Source: Paracoccaceae bacterium (GTDB taxonomy: Bacteria > Pseudomonadota > Alphaproteobacteria > Rhodobacterales > Rhodobacteraceae). From it: a stretch of 6,380 nucleotides of DNA. Positions 6,060-6,380 of this stretch are shown here, piece after piece. Both the position numbers and the translations under genes were made by a program. Positions within the stretch are counted from its first letter, which is position 1. Each line of letters begins with the position of its first letter. The stretch is taken from assembly GCA_003551745.1 (NCBI GenBank), contig PUNI01000151.1, positions 1 to 6,380 of the forward strand. Direction: 5' to 3'. The notes under the pieces are model-generated. The model had not been told where the DNA came from. It saw only the letters and a list, made by a program, of their open reading frames with translations, and ran no database searches.

Positions 6060-6380
6060 TCAGCGCGTCGCGGTTTCCGGATCGGCGCCGTCTGCATAGT
6101 CGCGCGGCGGCGCCGTGCCGGCAGCGGTGGCGTGCTTGAAGGCGCAGATCACCTCGCCGCTGTCCTCGCCCGAGGCGACGATCAGGCAGTGGAAGAGATG
6201 GCGGGTGCCGTCATGCACGTCGACCCGACCGCGCAAGCGGCTGCCGGCATCGGCGGGCAGCGCCAGACCGCCATCCCAGATGCGCAGGATCGGCAGCACG
6301 CGCCCTCCGACGTGCAGCGTCAGATGGGCGGCCTCGCGACCACGGCCGGGCCGCCTCTCATGGCGCCGGGCGGCGGCCAG
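6060..6380 (-). CDS. Conserved hypothetical protein, faintly PilZ-like, 5'-truncated by window edge
   Basis: The frame is open from the window end to TGA at 6062-6060, giving 106 visible residues; the start is outside. GTG 6299 is an in-frame alternative start, but the frame upstream of it keeps protein-like sequence (REAAHLTLHVGGRVLPILRIW), so the longer reading is preferred. Visible features are a short beta-rich core: VLPILRIWDGGLALP, then LRGRVDVHDGTRHLFHCLIVAS and GEVICAFKHAT, followed by a polar, probably disordered tail of about 20 residues. The GGLAL followed by LRGRVDV layout recalls a PilZ barrel, yet the D-x-S-x-x-G c-di-GMP motif is not preserved at that place, and any RxxxR motif would lie in the Arg-rich part near the window edge. 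I recall similar hypothetical proteins in Rhodobacterales but no function. It converges on patB with 2 bases between the stop codons. Confidence 0.7.
   Translation of the reverse strand: MAAARRHERRPGRGREAAHLTLHVGGRVLPILRIWDGGLALPADAGSRLRGRVDVHDGTRHLFHCLIVASGEDSGEVICAFKHATAAGTAPPRDYADGADPETATR

Overview
The window is about 70% G+C, uses alphaproteobacterial-style codons and has almost no intergenic space. The best taxonomic marker is a 48-residue aa3-type cytochrome c oxidase subunit IV (CtaH), a family restricted to Alphaproteobacteria. With the DmdC-type acyl-CoA dehydrogenase and the neighbouring hypothetical proteins it points to Rhodobacterales (Rhodobacteraceae/Paracoccaceae). This placement rests on recognising protein families, not on a database search. 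Nothing suggests a plasmid, phage, transposon, CRISPR array or RNA gene.

Layout: (1) Bases 1-2391, plus strand: the 3' three quarters of a long-type acyl-CoA dehydrogenase (its start lies outside the window), followed after 31 bases by a metallo-beta-lactamase-fold hydrolase. (2) Bases 2388-3268, plus strand: a promoter whose -35 box overlaps the hydrolase stop codon, then ctaH, then an outer-membrane-type lipoprotein of unknown function that overlaps ctaH by 8 bases. (3) Bases 3281-4763, minus strand: a def-fmt operon (peptide deformylase, methionyl-tRNA formyltransferase). These enzymes remove and add the formyl group of initiator methionine. (4) Bases 4764-4890: a divergent control region with a candidate leaderless promoter for def, a weaker candidate promoter for the plus-strand gene, and two perfect GC-rich hairpins. 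(5) Bases 4891-6057, plus strand: a PatB/MalY-type PLP-dependent C-S lyase. (6) Bases 6060-6380, minus strand: the 3' part of a short conserved hypothetical protein with a faint PilZ-like look, converging on the lyase with only 2 bases between the stop codons.

The window is mostly housekeeping and metabolic chromosome; I see no evidence for a new multi-gene system. The points most worth a second look are the uncharacterised lipoprotein translationally overlapping ctaH (with a possible permuted papain-like His/Cys arrangement), the possible leaderless def mRNA, the promoter embedded in a stop codon, and the tail-to-tail gene pairs that lack room for ordinary terminators.
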